Source of the DNA: a bacterium
Lineage (GTDB): Bacteria > Hinthialibacterota > Hinthialibacteria > Hinthialibacterales > Hinthialibacteraceae
DNA: 64,000 nt
Reading direction: 5' to 3'
Assembly (NCBI GenBank): GCA_016125385.1
Contig: WGLV01000004.1
Span: 1-64,000 of the forward strand
How positions within the stretch are numbered: the first letter of the stretch is position 1; each line of letters begins with the position of its first letter. Position numbers and translations under genes: made by a program. Below, in pieces: positions 1 to 7,141 of the stretch. Under the pieces are notes generated by a model. That model had not been told where the DNA came from and searched no databases. It was given only the letters and a program-made list of their open reading frames with translations.

Positions 1-2
1 CG

Positions 3-845
3 GTTGCGAGTCAAACGCCGACGCCGACGCCGCCGCCAACGGCGACGCTCACTCCCACGCCTGCGCCGACAATTACACAGACAATTACGCCGACATTCAC
101 TCGGACGCCGACGCCGTCAGCGACGATCACGCCGGCGGTTCCGCCGTCTGGCCCGTCGCCGCCGTCTGCGGTTCCAACGGCGTCGCCCACATGGACTCGG
201 ACGCCAACAGCGGTTGCGAGTCAAACGCCGACGCCAACGCCGACGGCGACGAAAACTCTCACACCCGCACCGACTGCTACAGCAACCTTTACGCCGACAT
301 TCACTCGGACGCCGACGCCAACGACGACGATTACGCCCACGCCCGCGCCGACCTCGACGCCGACGATCACGCCGACGTTGACTCAGACGCCGACGCCAAC
401 GGCGACGCTCACGCCGACGGATACACCGACGGATACACCGACGGATACACCGACTGGCACGTTGACAGCGACCGCGATTCCAACAGCGTCGCCTACATGG
501 ACTCGGACGCCGACAGCGGTTTCGAGTCAAACACCGACGCTGATGCCGACGGCGACGAATACTTTCACACCCGCACCGACTGCGACTTTTACGCCGACAT
601 CGACTCAGTCCCCGACGCCAGCAGCGACGGTTACGCCTACGCTCACGCCAACTTCGATGGTGACGATCACGCCCACGCCAGTGCCGACTTCTATGCCGAC
701 TGACACGCCGACTGGAACGTTGACGGCGACCGCGATTCCAACGGCGTCACCTGCATGGACTCGGACGCCGACAGCGGTTTCGAGTCAATCGCCAACGCCG
801 ACGCCGACGCCATCAGCGACGATCACGCCCACGCCGACTCCAATA
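3..845 (+). repeat. In-frame degenerate minisatellite encoding the Thr-Pro linker
   Basis: The DNA is built from short ACGCCGACG-like units arranged in larger blocks. The block start CGGTT(G/T)CGAGTCAA recurs at 1, 211, 517 and 775, with spacings of 210, 306 and 258 bases, all multiples of three. A 12-base unit ACGGATACACCG is tandem at 418-453. Because the repeat is GC-rich and codon-phased it keeps several other frames open, which explains the long false ORFs here. Such arrays expand and contract by slippage or recombination, so linker length may vary between strains and may be misassembled. Confidence 0.85.
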
Positions 846-1070
846 CATTCCGCGTTTATGGGATTACTTGATCTAAACCATAACAATCGAATCGAAATCG
901 CTGACTTGCTGACGGTTCATTTTTATTGGTTTATCCAGAACAGGCAGGGAGATTTAAACGGAGACCAACAAATTGACGTCCTGGATCTTTTCATTTTTGC
1001 GGCGCATTGGGATCAACGGGTTGATGAACCGATGGATCGAGATGGAACCAGTGAGGAGGAAACAAATTGA
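3..1070 (+). CDS. Thr-Pro-rich surface protein with dockerin-like C-terminus (5' partial)
   Basis: The reading frame is open from the left edge to a TGA at 1068-1070, so the N-terminus is missing. About 280 residues are a low-complexity Thr/Pro linker (TPTPTPT, TPTDTPTDTPTDTPTG) with larger internal repeats such as TASPTWTRTPTAV. The last ~70 residues change character and carry two dockerin-type-I-like calcium loops: LDLNHNNRIEIADLL and DLNGDQQIDVLDLF, each with the D-x-N/D-x-N/D-x-I pattern and a trailing hydrophobic helix. Known dockerins bind cohesins; in non-cellulosomal bacteria such tails often close large exported proteins. I infer a large secreted or surface protein whose functional N-terminal part lies outside the window. 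No partner cohesin is visible here. The coding frame is chosen because its amino-acid repeats are regular and it runs into the dockerin-like end. Confidence 0.8.
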   Translation, partial: VASQTPTPTPPPTATLTPTPAPTITQTITPTFTRTPTPSATITPAVPPSGPSPPSAVPTASPTWTRTPTAVASQTPTPTPTATKTLTPAPTATATFTPTFTRTPTPTTTITPTPAPTSTPTITPTLTQTPTPTATLTPTDTPTDTPTDTPTGTLTATAIPTASPTWTRTPTAVSSQTPTLMPTATNTFTPAPTATFTPTSTQSPTPAATVTPTLTPTSMVTITPTPVPTSMPTDTPTGTLTATAIPTASPAWTRTPTAVSSQSPTPTPTPSATITPTPTPIHSAFMGLLDLNHNNRIEIADLLTVHFYWFIQNRQGDLNGDQQIDVLDLFIFAAHWDQRVDEPMDRDGTSEEETN

Positions 1071-1485
1071 TCGTCAGGGATTTGTACATTTATGTTTATG
1101 GATGTTTGGATTCGAAGGAGAGAAGAGGATTTGCATGGTTAATGTTTTGATTTCAATGCGGTTAAGCCTATGGGCGGCGTAAGCGAGGTATAAATTCATC
1201 CATTATCAACCCTTTCTCTGAAAATTTTATAATGGGCTGTTTATTAATAGGTTATGGAAATTTTTACAAAATTTAGTTGATTCCTTTTGTATGATATGTC
1301 ATTATGAATCGATTCAATTTTTTTTATTGTCAGGGAATGTGGAAAACCATTAAATCCGCTGCGAAAAAAGCCTGTTAAACGCCAGAAGAAATTGAAGCGG
1401 TCTGGCGCGCGAGACTGATTTCGTCACTTTATGGATGGCCTGTAAGGTGTTCATCCATTTATTTTTATCTTTTGGGGAGGATTGC
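1071..1485. other. Intergenic region, AT-rich, no gene seen
   Basis: About 415 bases between the dockerin-like gene and the next start. The stretch around 1180-1350 is AT-rich, with long T and A runs, and is the likely terminator/promoter zone, but I cannot place a convincing -35/-10 pair or a strong hairpin. The short open frames here are not supported by a ribosome site or recognisable protein. Confidence 0.5.
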
Positions 1486-3339
1486 ATGATGAACGTTTTA
1501 AAAAGAGTATGCTTTTGGGTCTTGCTGGTTCTAACATCCTCTGGAGGCGCTTTTGCCCAGTATGGGGTGTTCGACAAAACCGTGGATTGGGGGCCTCTGG
1601 GGAACAACAAGGTTTCTGGAACCATTTCGGTGACGGGGACGGGCGCCAGCGCGAGTTATGAGTTTCAGGGGAACGGGAACGACATCTGGAACACGGAAGA
1701 TGAGGGGTTTTACATTTATAAGGAAGTAGAAGGCAGCTGGATGTTGCAGGGCGCCTTGGCGTGGATCGATCCCGGCCCCGACGCCAACTCGAAAATCGGG
1801 CTGATGTTCCGGGAAAAACCGACCGCCGGTACGTCACGCTATTACTGGGTGGATTTGAGAGGAAACGGTCTGGGAGATGAAACGCACGCTCAATGGCGCC
1901 CTCTTGAAGGCGCCAACGCGCTGGATTCGACAATTTTTGAAGACATCAACAGCTTCGATCAACTCGAAGCCAATGCGGATGGGTTCCTGTGGCTGAGAGT
2001 GATTCGATTCGCGTCGTCAAACCGATTTGTTTCGCAGTGGTCGCGCGACGGCGTCACCTGGACGAACGGTCATAGTATTCAACTGGATAACTGGGCGGCG
2101 AAATCGGGCCTCGGCATCGCGATAACCAGTCATACCGATGACGATCTTCTCGTGTGGGCGGAAGCGAAGGACGTTCAGTTGACCAAAATTCCGTTTGAGG
2201 CGAGCCGCAGCATCGCGGCGGAGGATTTCAACCCGGGATCGCCGGTGAGTGGAGTCAAGGTCACTCTGAACGTGGCCGCGGGCTCGACGCCCAATGTAAC
2301 CGTGAAAGAGAATCCACCAGCGGGATGGGCGATATCGAACATTCAGGCTTCGGCGGGTACGGCGCAAGTGAACGGCGGGAGCATCGTATGGACCATCAAT
2401 GGCGCGAGCGGAAACCCGACATTGACCTATGACGTGACGCCGCCCGGGGATGCGTCGTCGGGCGAATGGACTGGATCCTTTTCGGGTGAAGGGATCGATT
2501 TTTCCATGCAGCCCAATATTCTCACCAGTTCGAATAAAATTTCCGTGTATTTCATCGGGAATACGGAAGCGAACGCGCAACGCAATACAATCTATCTCGA
2601 TCTGTTGGGAGATGGCTTGAATATACCTGATGAGAACGGGAATCCGGTATTTATTCCCGGATTGAAGTATCAGGCTGAATTCATCAGTCACGACGTCGAT
2701 GATCCCGCAGTTGCAGTGAATTTCGACCTGGTGATCACACACGAAGCGGTCAGTTCGAACGCGGCGGCGCGTTACGTTGATCTGCCTATTCCTTATCTGG
2801 TGATCGAGCAGGTGTTATATGCGGGCCGCTCCGACCGAGAGGGCAGTATCTGGTTCGCGCCCGCCAATCAGGTTTCCACATCCAACGATTTCGATTTCGT
2901 GGTCGATGACAATACGCACCCGATCACAAAGATTTATGAGCCCGATCAGATCGTGACCGTTACCCGGAACCCCGCCGGGCAGATCGGCGGGATCAATTAT
3001 GACGCCCTGGCGCCGGCCGCCACGCCTCTCATGTTGAGCGCCGACTTCGCCCGCGTCACGCTGGCCGTGGCTGAAAAAGGCGCGACGGGTCTGGTGGGCG
3101 ACGCCGGGTTGACGCCGCCTCCCGGTTCGGATCCGCTGCCTGAACGGCGCGCGATTCTCGGCATGCACGAAGCCTGCCAGGCGTTTGATCTGGGCATCGC
3201 GGGCGGACTCGACAACATCGCGTTGACCCCTGAAGGAGCGATCTTGTTTCAACGCGTGGTTCAGTGGATGGTTGGATTGGAGCCGACCGCGGATGGTACT
3301 GAAGCGGGAGTCGGCGTGATGGAGTGGGCGTTGTACTGA
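1486..3339 (+). CDS. Secreted protein with DUF1349-like and ThuA/GATase-like regions
   Basis: The start at 1486 is preceded by GGGGAGG (1474-1480) at a 5-base spacing; an upstream in-frame ATG at 1435 has no such site. Residues 1-23 form a signal peptide ending in AFA-Q. Residues ~25-240 resemble the concanavalin-like DUF1349 fold (DPGPDANSKIGLMFRE, SRDGVTW). Residues ~250-350 look like an Ig/DUF11-type bacterial surface domain. From ~360 (ISVYFIGNTEANAQ) to ~600, the motifs RRAILGMHEACQAFDLG and LTPEGAILFQRVVQWMVG resemble the end of ThuA/DUF4350-type glutamine-amidotransferase-like folds seen in secreted proteins of related phyla. The protein ends MEWALY, a tail shared in kind with other exported proteins in this window. 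Function is not known; carbohydrate binding at the cell surface is my inference. A strong terminator follows. Confidence 0.75.
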   Translation: MMNVLKRVCFWVLLVLTSSGGAFAQYGVFDKTVDWGPLGNNKVSGTISVTGTGASASYEFQGNGNDIWNTEDEGFYIYKEVEGSWMLQGALAWIDPGPDANSKIGLMFREKPTAGTSRYYWVDLRGNGLGDETHAQWRPLEGANALDSTIFEDINSFDQLEANADGFLWLRVIRFASSNRFVSQWSRDGVTWTNGHSIQLDNWAAKSGLGIAITSHTDDDLLVWAEAKDVQLTKIPFEASRSIAAEDFNPGSPVSGVKVTLNVAAGSTPNVTVKENPPAGWAISNIQASAGTAQVNGGSIVWTINGASGNPTLTYDVTPPGDASSGEWTGSFSGEGIDFSMQPNILTSSNKISVYFIGNTEANAQRNTIYLDLLGDGLNIPDENGNPVFIPGLKYQAEFISHDVDDPAVAVNFDLVITHEAVSSNAAARYVDLPIPYLVIEQVLYAGRSDREGSIWFAPANQVSTSNDFDFVVDDNTHPITKIYEPDQIVTVTRNPAGQIGGINYDALAPAATPLMLSADFARVTLAVAEKGATGLVGDAGLTPPPGSDPLPERRAILGMHEACQAFDLGIAGGLDNIALTPEGAILFQRVVQWMVGLEPTADGTEAGVGVMEWALY

Positions 3340-3367
3340 CTCGGATGATGTACTCGACTTCGAAGAG

Positions 3368-3406
3368 AGAGCGGGGCGGTGGCGCCTCGCTCTTTTTTCT
3401 TTTTCA
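3368..3406 (+). terminator. Rho-independent terminator after 1486-3339
   Basis: Stem AGAGCGGGGCG (3368-3378), loop GTGG, stem CGCCTCGCTCT (3383-3393) with one G-T wobble, then a long T tract to 3406. Confidence 0.85.
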
Positions 3407-3732
3407 TCGCCGCCGGTTATACCAGAGGTAGTACGAGTGGATTTCGGACAGACGATAAAAAACCCGTGTAATTATTTTGCATGCGGGGATCGCCCTGATA
3501 TTCTGTACCCAGAAATTCGTTTTAATCTGATGTGGTTAATATAAATAATCAGGTTTGGATTGAACATGGTCAAAAATCATGCTCGTGGAGTAATTTTTTA
3601 TTATTACAACAAGGTTCAACGCGATCATCTTTCCGAATATTGCTTTGACTGAAGAGTGATCCGCTGCTCGCCGCTGCGCATTCGCAACTCGCTCTCATTT
3701 CTTCAATTCAAACCCTGAAAGGGAGACAATTC
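3407..3732. other. Intergenic region upstream of CHRD gene
   Basis: About 325 bases without a gene. It contains AT-rich stretches around 3455-3620 suitable for a promoter, and the ribosome site GGGAG (3720-3724) of the next gene. I see no RNA gene or repeat. Confidence 0.4.
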
Positions 3733-4887
3733 ATGAATATGAAACGGTGGTACGGCGTTATCTGCGGCATATTCGCCTGTGGAATGTTGACATTGGTTCC
3801 GATGGACGCACAGGCGCGGTTTTTCCGCGTCAGCATGGTTCCGAATGGATCGCAAATCGGCTGTATTCTCTGTCACCACAGCCCCGGCGGCGGCGACGCG
3901 CGAAACGCGTTCGGCAAGGAAGTGGAAAAACTGGTGACGCCCGGCGGGATGGAGGCCTTCTGGGGCCCTGAACTTGCCGCCAAGGATTCGGACGGCGACG
4001 ATTTTACCAATGGACAGGAACTGGGCGATCCGGATGGAAACTGGCAGCCCGGCGATCCCGATCCGGACGTCGCGTTTACACTGCCCGGCGATGCGAGCAG
4101 CCATCCCGAAGGGACGCCGGCGGTGGATGACTCATTCGTAGCGATTCTTCTGGGTGAAAATGAAGCGCCCAACCCGGTTGACACAGGCGCATACGGCGTG
4201 GCGATTTTTAAGCTGCACGCGGATGGAACCACACTGGATTATATTCTGCAGGTGTTCAACATCGAGGGCGTCAGCGCCTCGCATATTCATACCGGCGCGG
4301 CGGGCGTGGCCGGAGGCGTGTTGTATCCGCTGGAAGCGCCCGTCACGGGGATGTCTTCAGGCAGCATCACTATCAACGCGGCCGACGCGGCGAAATTCAA
4401 GGACGGGTCGCTTTACGTGAACGTGCACACCTCGGCGCACGGCGGGGGCGAGATTCGCGGACAGATCGAAGACAAGGGCATTCAGTTCAAGGCTCATCTG
4501 ACCGGCGATCAGGAAGCGCCCAATCCGGTTAACACAACCGCGACCGGCGACGCGCAGGTTTACGTCAGCGAAGACTGGTCAACGGTGGAATGGACGCTGA
4601 AGGTCTTTGGTTTCACCAACACCATTACGGCGGCGCATTTTCATAATGGAGCGCCTGGCGTGGCGGGCGGCGTCATCATCCCCATCGCGAGCGGAGCCTT
4701 CACGATCACTTCGGGTTCAGCCGCTCTGACGATGGATCAACTCAAACTCTTTCTGTCGGATAACGTGTACGTCAACGTTCACACCAACGTGAATGGAGGC
4801 GGCGAGATTCGCGGCCAAGTTATGTACGACGCGGAGTTTCCGGTTCCAAACCCGTCTTCGGCGGGAGACTGGACGCTGTATCGATAA
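3733..4887 (+). CDS. Secreted CHRD-domain protein with N-terminal temptin-like/CxxCH domain
   Basis: GGGAG lies 8 bases before the ATG. Residues 1-29 are a signal peptide (cleavage near AQA-R). Residues ~30-115 hold GCILCHHSPGG, NAFGKEVEKL, WGPELAAKDSDGDDFTNG and QELGDPDGNWQPGDP. This order (NxFGxD/E, W..L..DSDGDG.TNG.ELGDP..W.PG) matches, from memory, the Cys/Cys domain of temptin-like proteins; the CILCH could instead be a c-type haem site. Two CHRD domains follow (~135-248 and ~250-375), each with a HIHTGAAGVAGG/HFHNGAPGVAGG core and a YVNVHT..(H/N)GGGEIRGQ end. CHRD domains are known from chordin and many bacterial exported proteins, where their function is poorly defined. The protein ends GDWTLYR. 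It stands alone, with its own terminator. Confidence 0.85.
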   Translation: MNMKRWYGVICGIFACGMLTLVPMDAQARFFRVSMVPNGSQIGCILCHHSPGGGDARNAFGKEVEKLVTPGGMEAFWGPELAAKDSDGDDFTNGQELGDPDGNWQPGDPDPDVAFTLPGDASSHPEGTPAVDDSFVAILLGENEAPNPVDTGAYGVAIFKLHADGTTLDYILQVFNIEGVSASHIHTGAAGVAGGVLYPLEAPVTGMSSGSITINAADAAKFKDGSLYVNVHTSAHGGGEIRGQIEDKGIQFKAHLTGDQEAPNPVNTTATGDAQVYVSEDWSTVEWTLKVFGFTNTITAAHFHNGAPGVAGGVIIPIASGAFTITSGSAALTMDQLKLFLSDNVYVNVHTNVNGGGEIRGQVMYDAEFPVPNPSSAGDWTLYR

Positions 4888-4911
4888 GCGATTCATATCC
4901 TCTTGACGATG

Positions 4912-4955
4912 GGGAGAAGACGCGACGGAGGCGTTTTCTCCCTATTTTTGTTTTT
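4912..4955 (+). terminator. Rho-independent terminator after the CHRD gene
   Basis: Stem GGGAGAAGACGC (4912-4923), seven-base loop, stem GCGTTTTCTCCC (4931-4942) with one wobble pair, followed by TATTTTTGTTTTT. Confidence 0.85.
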
Positions 4956-5048
4956 CGATTGTATTTTGGGAGGGAATTCGTAATAATAACTTAATAAACC
5001 GGATGTTTTCTATTTTGTTAACAAAACGTTGGAAACCGGGGAGAGATG

Positions 5049-5639
5049 ATGAAAGCCAGAGGATTTACCTTAATTGAACTGCTCATTGTCGTCGCCATTA
5101 TCGGGATTCTCGCCGCCATCGCCGTTCCAAACTTTCTGAACGCGCAGATTCGGGCGAAAGTCGCACGGGTTGAATCGGATTTCAAGACGCTGGCCACCTC
5201 GCTTGAGATGTACCGGCTGGATAACAACGTGTATATCAGCCGAGCCAATAATATTTCTTGGCCGTATCGCTGGCGTCCGCTGACCACGCCGGTTTCATAT
5301 TGCTCGAAAGGGATGTGGCCGGATCCGTTTTCACCGGACTGGTTTGAAACGCCGGACGGCGACCCGATGAACTACGTGTATGAATCGAAGGGGTGGAAAA
5401 ACAAAGACACCGGTCAATACAACGGCTATGGCACCTTCGCCAAAAAGTTCAACAACTCGCCGCATGAATGGCTGCACGGCAAAGAGACCGCGTATGAATA
5501 CGCGATTATCTCGTCAGGACCGGACACGGATCTGAACGCGGACGCTGGGGCGAAAACGCAACCGCAGGACGTGTTCTTTTTGTACGATGCGTCGAACGGC
5601 ACGATCAGCGTGGGCGATATCATCCGCTTCGGGCCGTAA
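5049..5639 (+). CDS. Type II secretion-like pseudopilin (GspG-like N-terminus)
   Basis: Two adjacent ATGs occur at 5046 and 5049. The site GGGGAG (5038-5043) is only 2 bases from the first but 5 from the second, so I choose 5049. The protein starts MKARGFTLIELLIVVAI, a class III prepilin signal: cleavage after G, then F and E at +1 and +5, and one hydrophobic helix ending near PNFLNAQ. The soluble part (~35-196) is not a classical GspG calcium domain; it carries W..RW.PLTTPVSY, DPF and a C-terminal YDASNGTISVGDIIRFGP. A second gene at 22867 shares both the N-terminal helix and this layout (TTPVSYI, VDPFG, YDASNG). No GspC-F or pilus assembly genes are nearby. I infer one member of an expanded, exported pseudopilin family. 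A terminator follows. Confidence 0.9.
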   Translation: MKARGFTLIELLIVVAIIGILAAIAVPNFLNAQIRAKVARVESDFKTLATSLEMYRLDNNVYISRANNISWPYRWRPLTTPVSYCSKGMWPDPFSPDWFETPDGDPMNYVYESKGWKNKDTGQYNGYGTFAKKFNNSPHEWLHGKETAYEYAIISSGPDTDLNADAGAKTQPQDVFFLYDASNGTISVGDIIRFGP

Positions 5640-5671
5640 GCCGAGATCTATTTCACTTTGATTCCATTGAG

Positions 5672-5709
5672 CGGCGTTCCGCCATCCGGCGGGGCGCCGT
5701 TTGTTTATT
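5672..5709 (+). terminator. Terminator between pseudopilin and convergent regulator gene
   Basis: A 12-pair stem CGGCGTTCCGCC (5672-5683)/GGCGGGGCGCCG (5688-5699), with two T-G wobbles, loop ATCC, then TTTGTTTATT. It abuts the stop codon of the convergent regulator gene (5705-5707). Confidence 0.75.
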
Positions 5710-7141
5710 CGATGAAATCCTCCGCTTTGACGCCGTGTTTGCTCATCAGAGCGTGGAAGTTGGTGCGCTGCATACCGACCAGTTCGGCGGCGCGGCTGAC
5801 GTTTCCACCGGTGCGGACGAGGGCGTCTTCGAGAAAACGGCGTTCCAGCTCCTGGGTGGTGGCGTCGCGCACCGCTTTTTTGAAATCCTTGAACGCGTCC
5901 CAATCCTGTGGAACGGGGGGCGTCTCCGCCGTGGTCCAGCCCGGCGCGCCGCGCAGTTCGTCCGGCAGATGTTGCGGCTCAATCCGCTCGGAATCGCAGA
6001 GGATGGCGATTCGCTCGACGATATTGCGAAGTTCACGGACGTTCCCGGGCCAGGCGTACGACCGCATGAGACGGAGCGCCTCCGGCGAGAACGAGACGGG
6101 AGCGGAAGGATTGTCTTTGCGCAGCCGGTCGAGAAACGCCATCATGAGAATGGGGAGATCGTCGATCCGTTCGCGCAACGCGGGCAGGTGAATGGGAACC
6201 ACGTTGAGGCGGAAGAAGAGATCCTGACGGAACTCGCCATCCTGAACCATTCGGCGAAGGTCCCGGTTGGCCGCGCCAACCAGGCGGATATCGACATCGC
6301 GTTCTTCGGCGTCGCCCACCCGTTTGATGCGGCGGGTTTCAAGCACGCGCAGTAATTTGCCCTGCGTCTCCAGCGAGAGGTTGGAGAGCTCATCAAGAAA
6401 GAGCGTTCCGCCGCCGGCGACCTCGAACAGGCCTTTTTTGGTGGCCACCGCGCCGGAGAACGAGCCTTTGACGTGGCCGAACAGCTCGCTTTCAAGCAGG
6501 GTGGGGGCGAGGGCGCTGCAATCGCAGGCGATGAACGCCTTGTCGCGCCGTTTGCTGAGGCGGTGAATCGCGCGGGCGGCCAGTTCTTTGCCAACTCCAC
6601 TCTCGCCGGTGATCAGTACCACGCTATCGGTGGGCGCCACGCGCTGGATCAGTCCGAAAACTCGCGTCATCGCCGGACTCTGGCCGATCATTCCTTCAAA
6701 GCCCTGGTTGATCTCGACGCCGCGCCGCAGGGCGAGATTGCGGCGGATCACCGGCGACCCCTGCATCACCTTATCGACCACCAGCCGCAGTTCGTCGGGG
6801 GAAAAGGGTTTGCAGACGTAGTCAGCGGCGCCCAGCTTCATGACGTCGACCGCCGACTCGACGCTGGAGTATCCAGTAATGATGATAACGTCCGATTGAA
6901 CGCCCGCCTCTTTAATCGCGCGCAGAATTTCGACGCCGTCGAGATCCGGCATCCGTACATCGAGCAGGATGAGGTCATAGCGGCCGGTGAGGGCTTCGCG
7001 CTGGCCTTCATGGGGATTGCTCCGGGTTTCGACTTCGCATCCGGAGGCGCTCAGGATGCGCCGGCAACTGAGACCGATGACGGCTTCGTCGTCGATTACC
7101 AGCGCCCGGATGCGCGTTTCATTCGCGGCGGCTTCATTCAT
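5705..7141 (-). CDS. NtrC-family sigma-54 response regulator
   Basis: Domains in order: receiver (~10-125) with acid pocket IDDE, phospho-acceptor D61 in LLDVRMPD and K111 in CKPF; AAA+ sigma-54 interaction domain (~150-380) with Walker A GESGVGKE (~179-186), Walker B GGTLFLDE (~244-251) and an arginine-finger region; C-terminal Fis-type helix-turn-helix (GGNVSRAAELVGMQRTNF). The loop that contacts sigma-54 reads GSFSGA (~226-231) instead of the usual GAFTGA, with Ala to Ser and Thr to Ser changes. The gene overlaps the upstream kinase gene by 8 bases, so the pair is cotranscribed and probably coupled in translation. Family knowledge predicts a phosphorylation-activated enhancer-binding protein; its target promoters are not evident in this window. 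Confidence 0.93.
   Translation of the reverse strand: MNEAAANETRIRALVIDDEAVIGLSCRRILSASGCEVETRSNPHEGQREALTGRYDLILLDVRMPDLDGVEILRAIKEAGVQSDVIIITGYSSVESAVDVMKLGAADYVCKPFSPDELRLVVDKVMQGSPVIRRNLALRRGVEINQGFEGMIGQSPAMTRVFGLIQRVAPTDSVVLITGESGVGKELAARAIHRLSKRRDKAFIACDCSALAPTLLESELFGHVKGSFSGAVATKKGLFEVAGGGTLFLDELSNLSLETQGKLLRVLETRRIKRVGDAEERDVDIRLVGAANRDLRRMVQDGEFRQDLFFRLNVVPIHLPALRERIDDLPILMMAFLDRLRKDNPSAPVSFSPEALRLMRSYAWPGNVRELRNIVERIAILCDSERIEPQHLPDELRGAPGWTTAETPPVPQDWDAFKDFKKAVRDATTQELERRFLEDALVRTGGNVSRAAELVGMQRTNFHALMSKHGVKAEDFIE

Noticed and set aside
117-530. Long antisense frame in the repeat region
   Set aside because: Very Arg-rich product from GC-rich minisatellite read backward; a shadow of the Thr-Pro gene.
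973-1182. Small plus-strand frame overlapping the dockerin end
   Set aside because: Out of frame with the supported gene and without ribosome site or motif.
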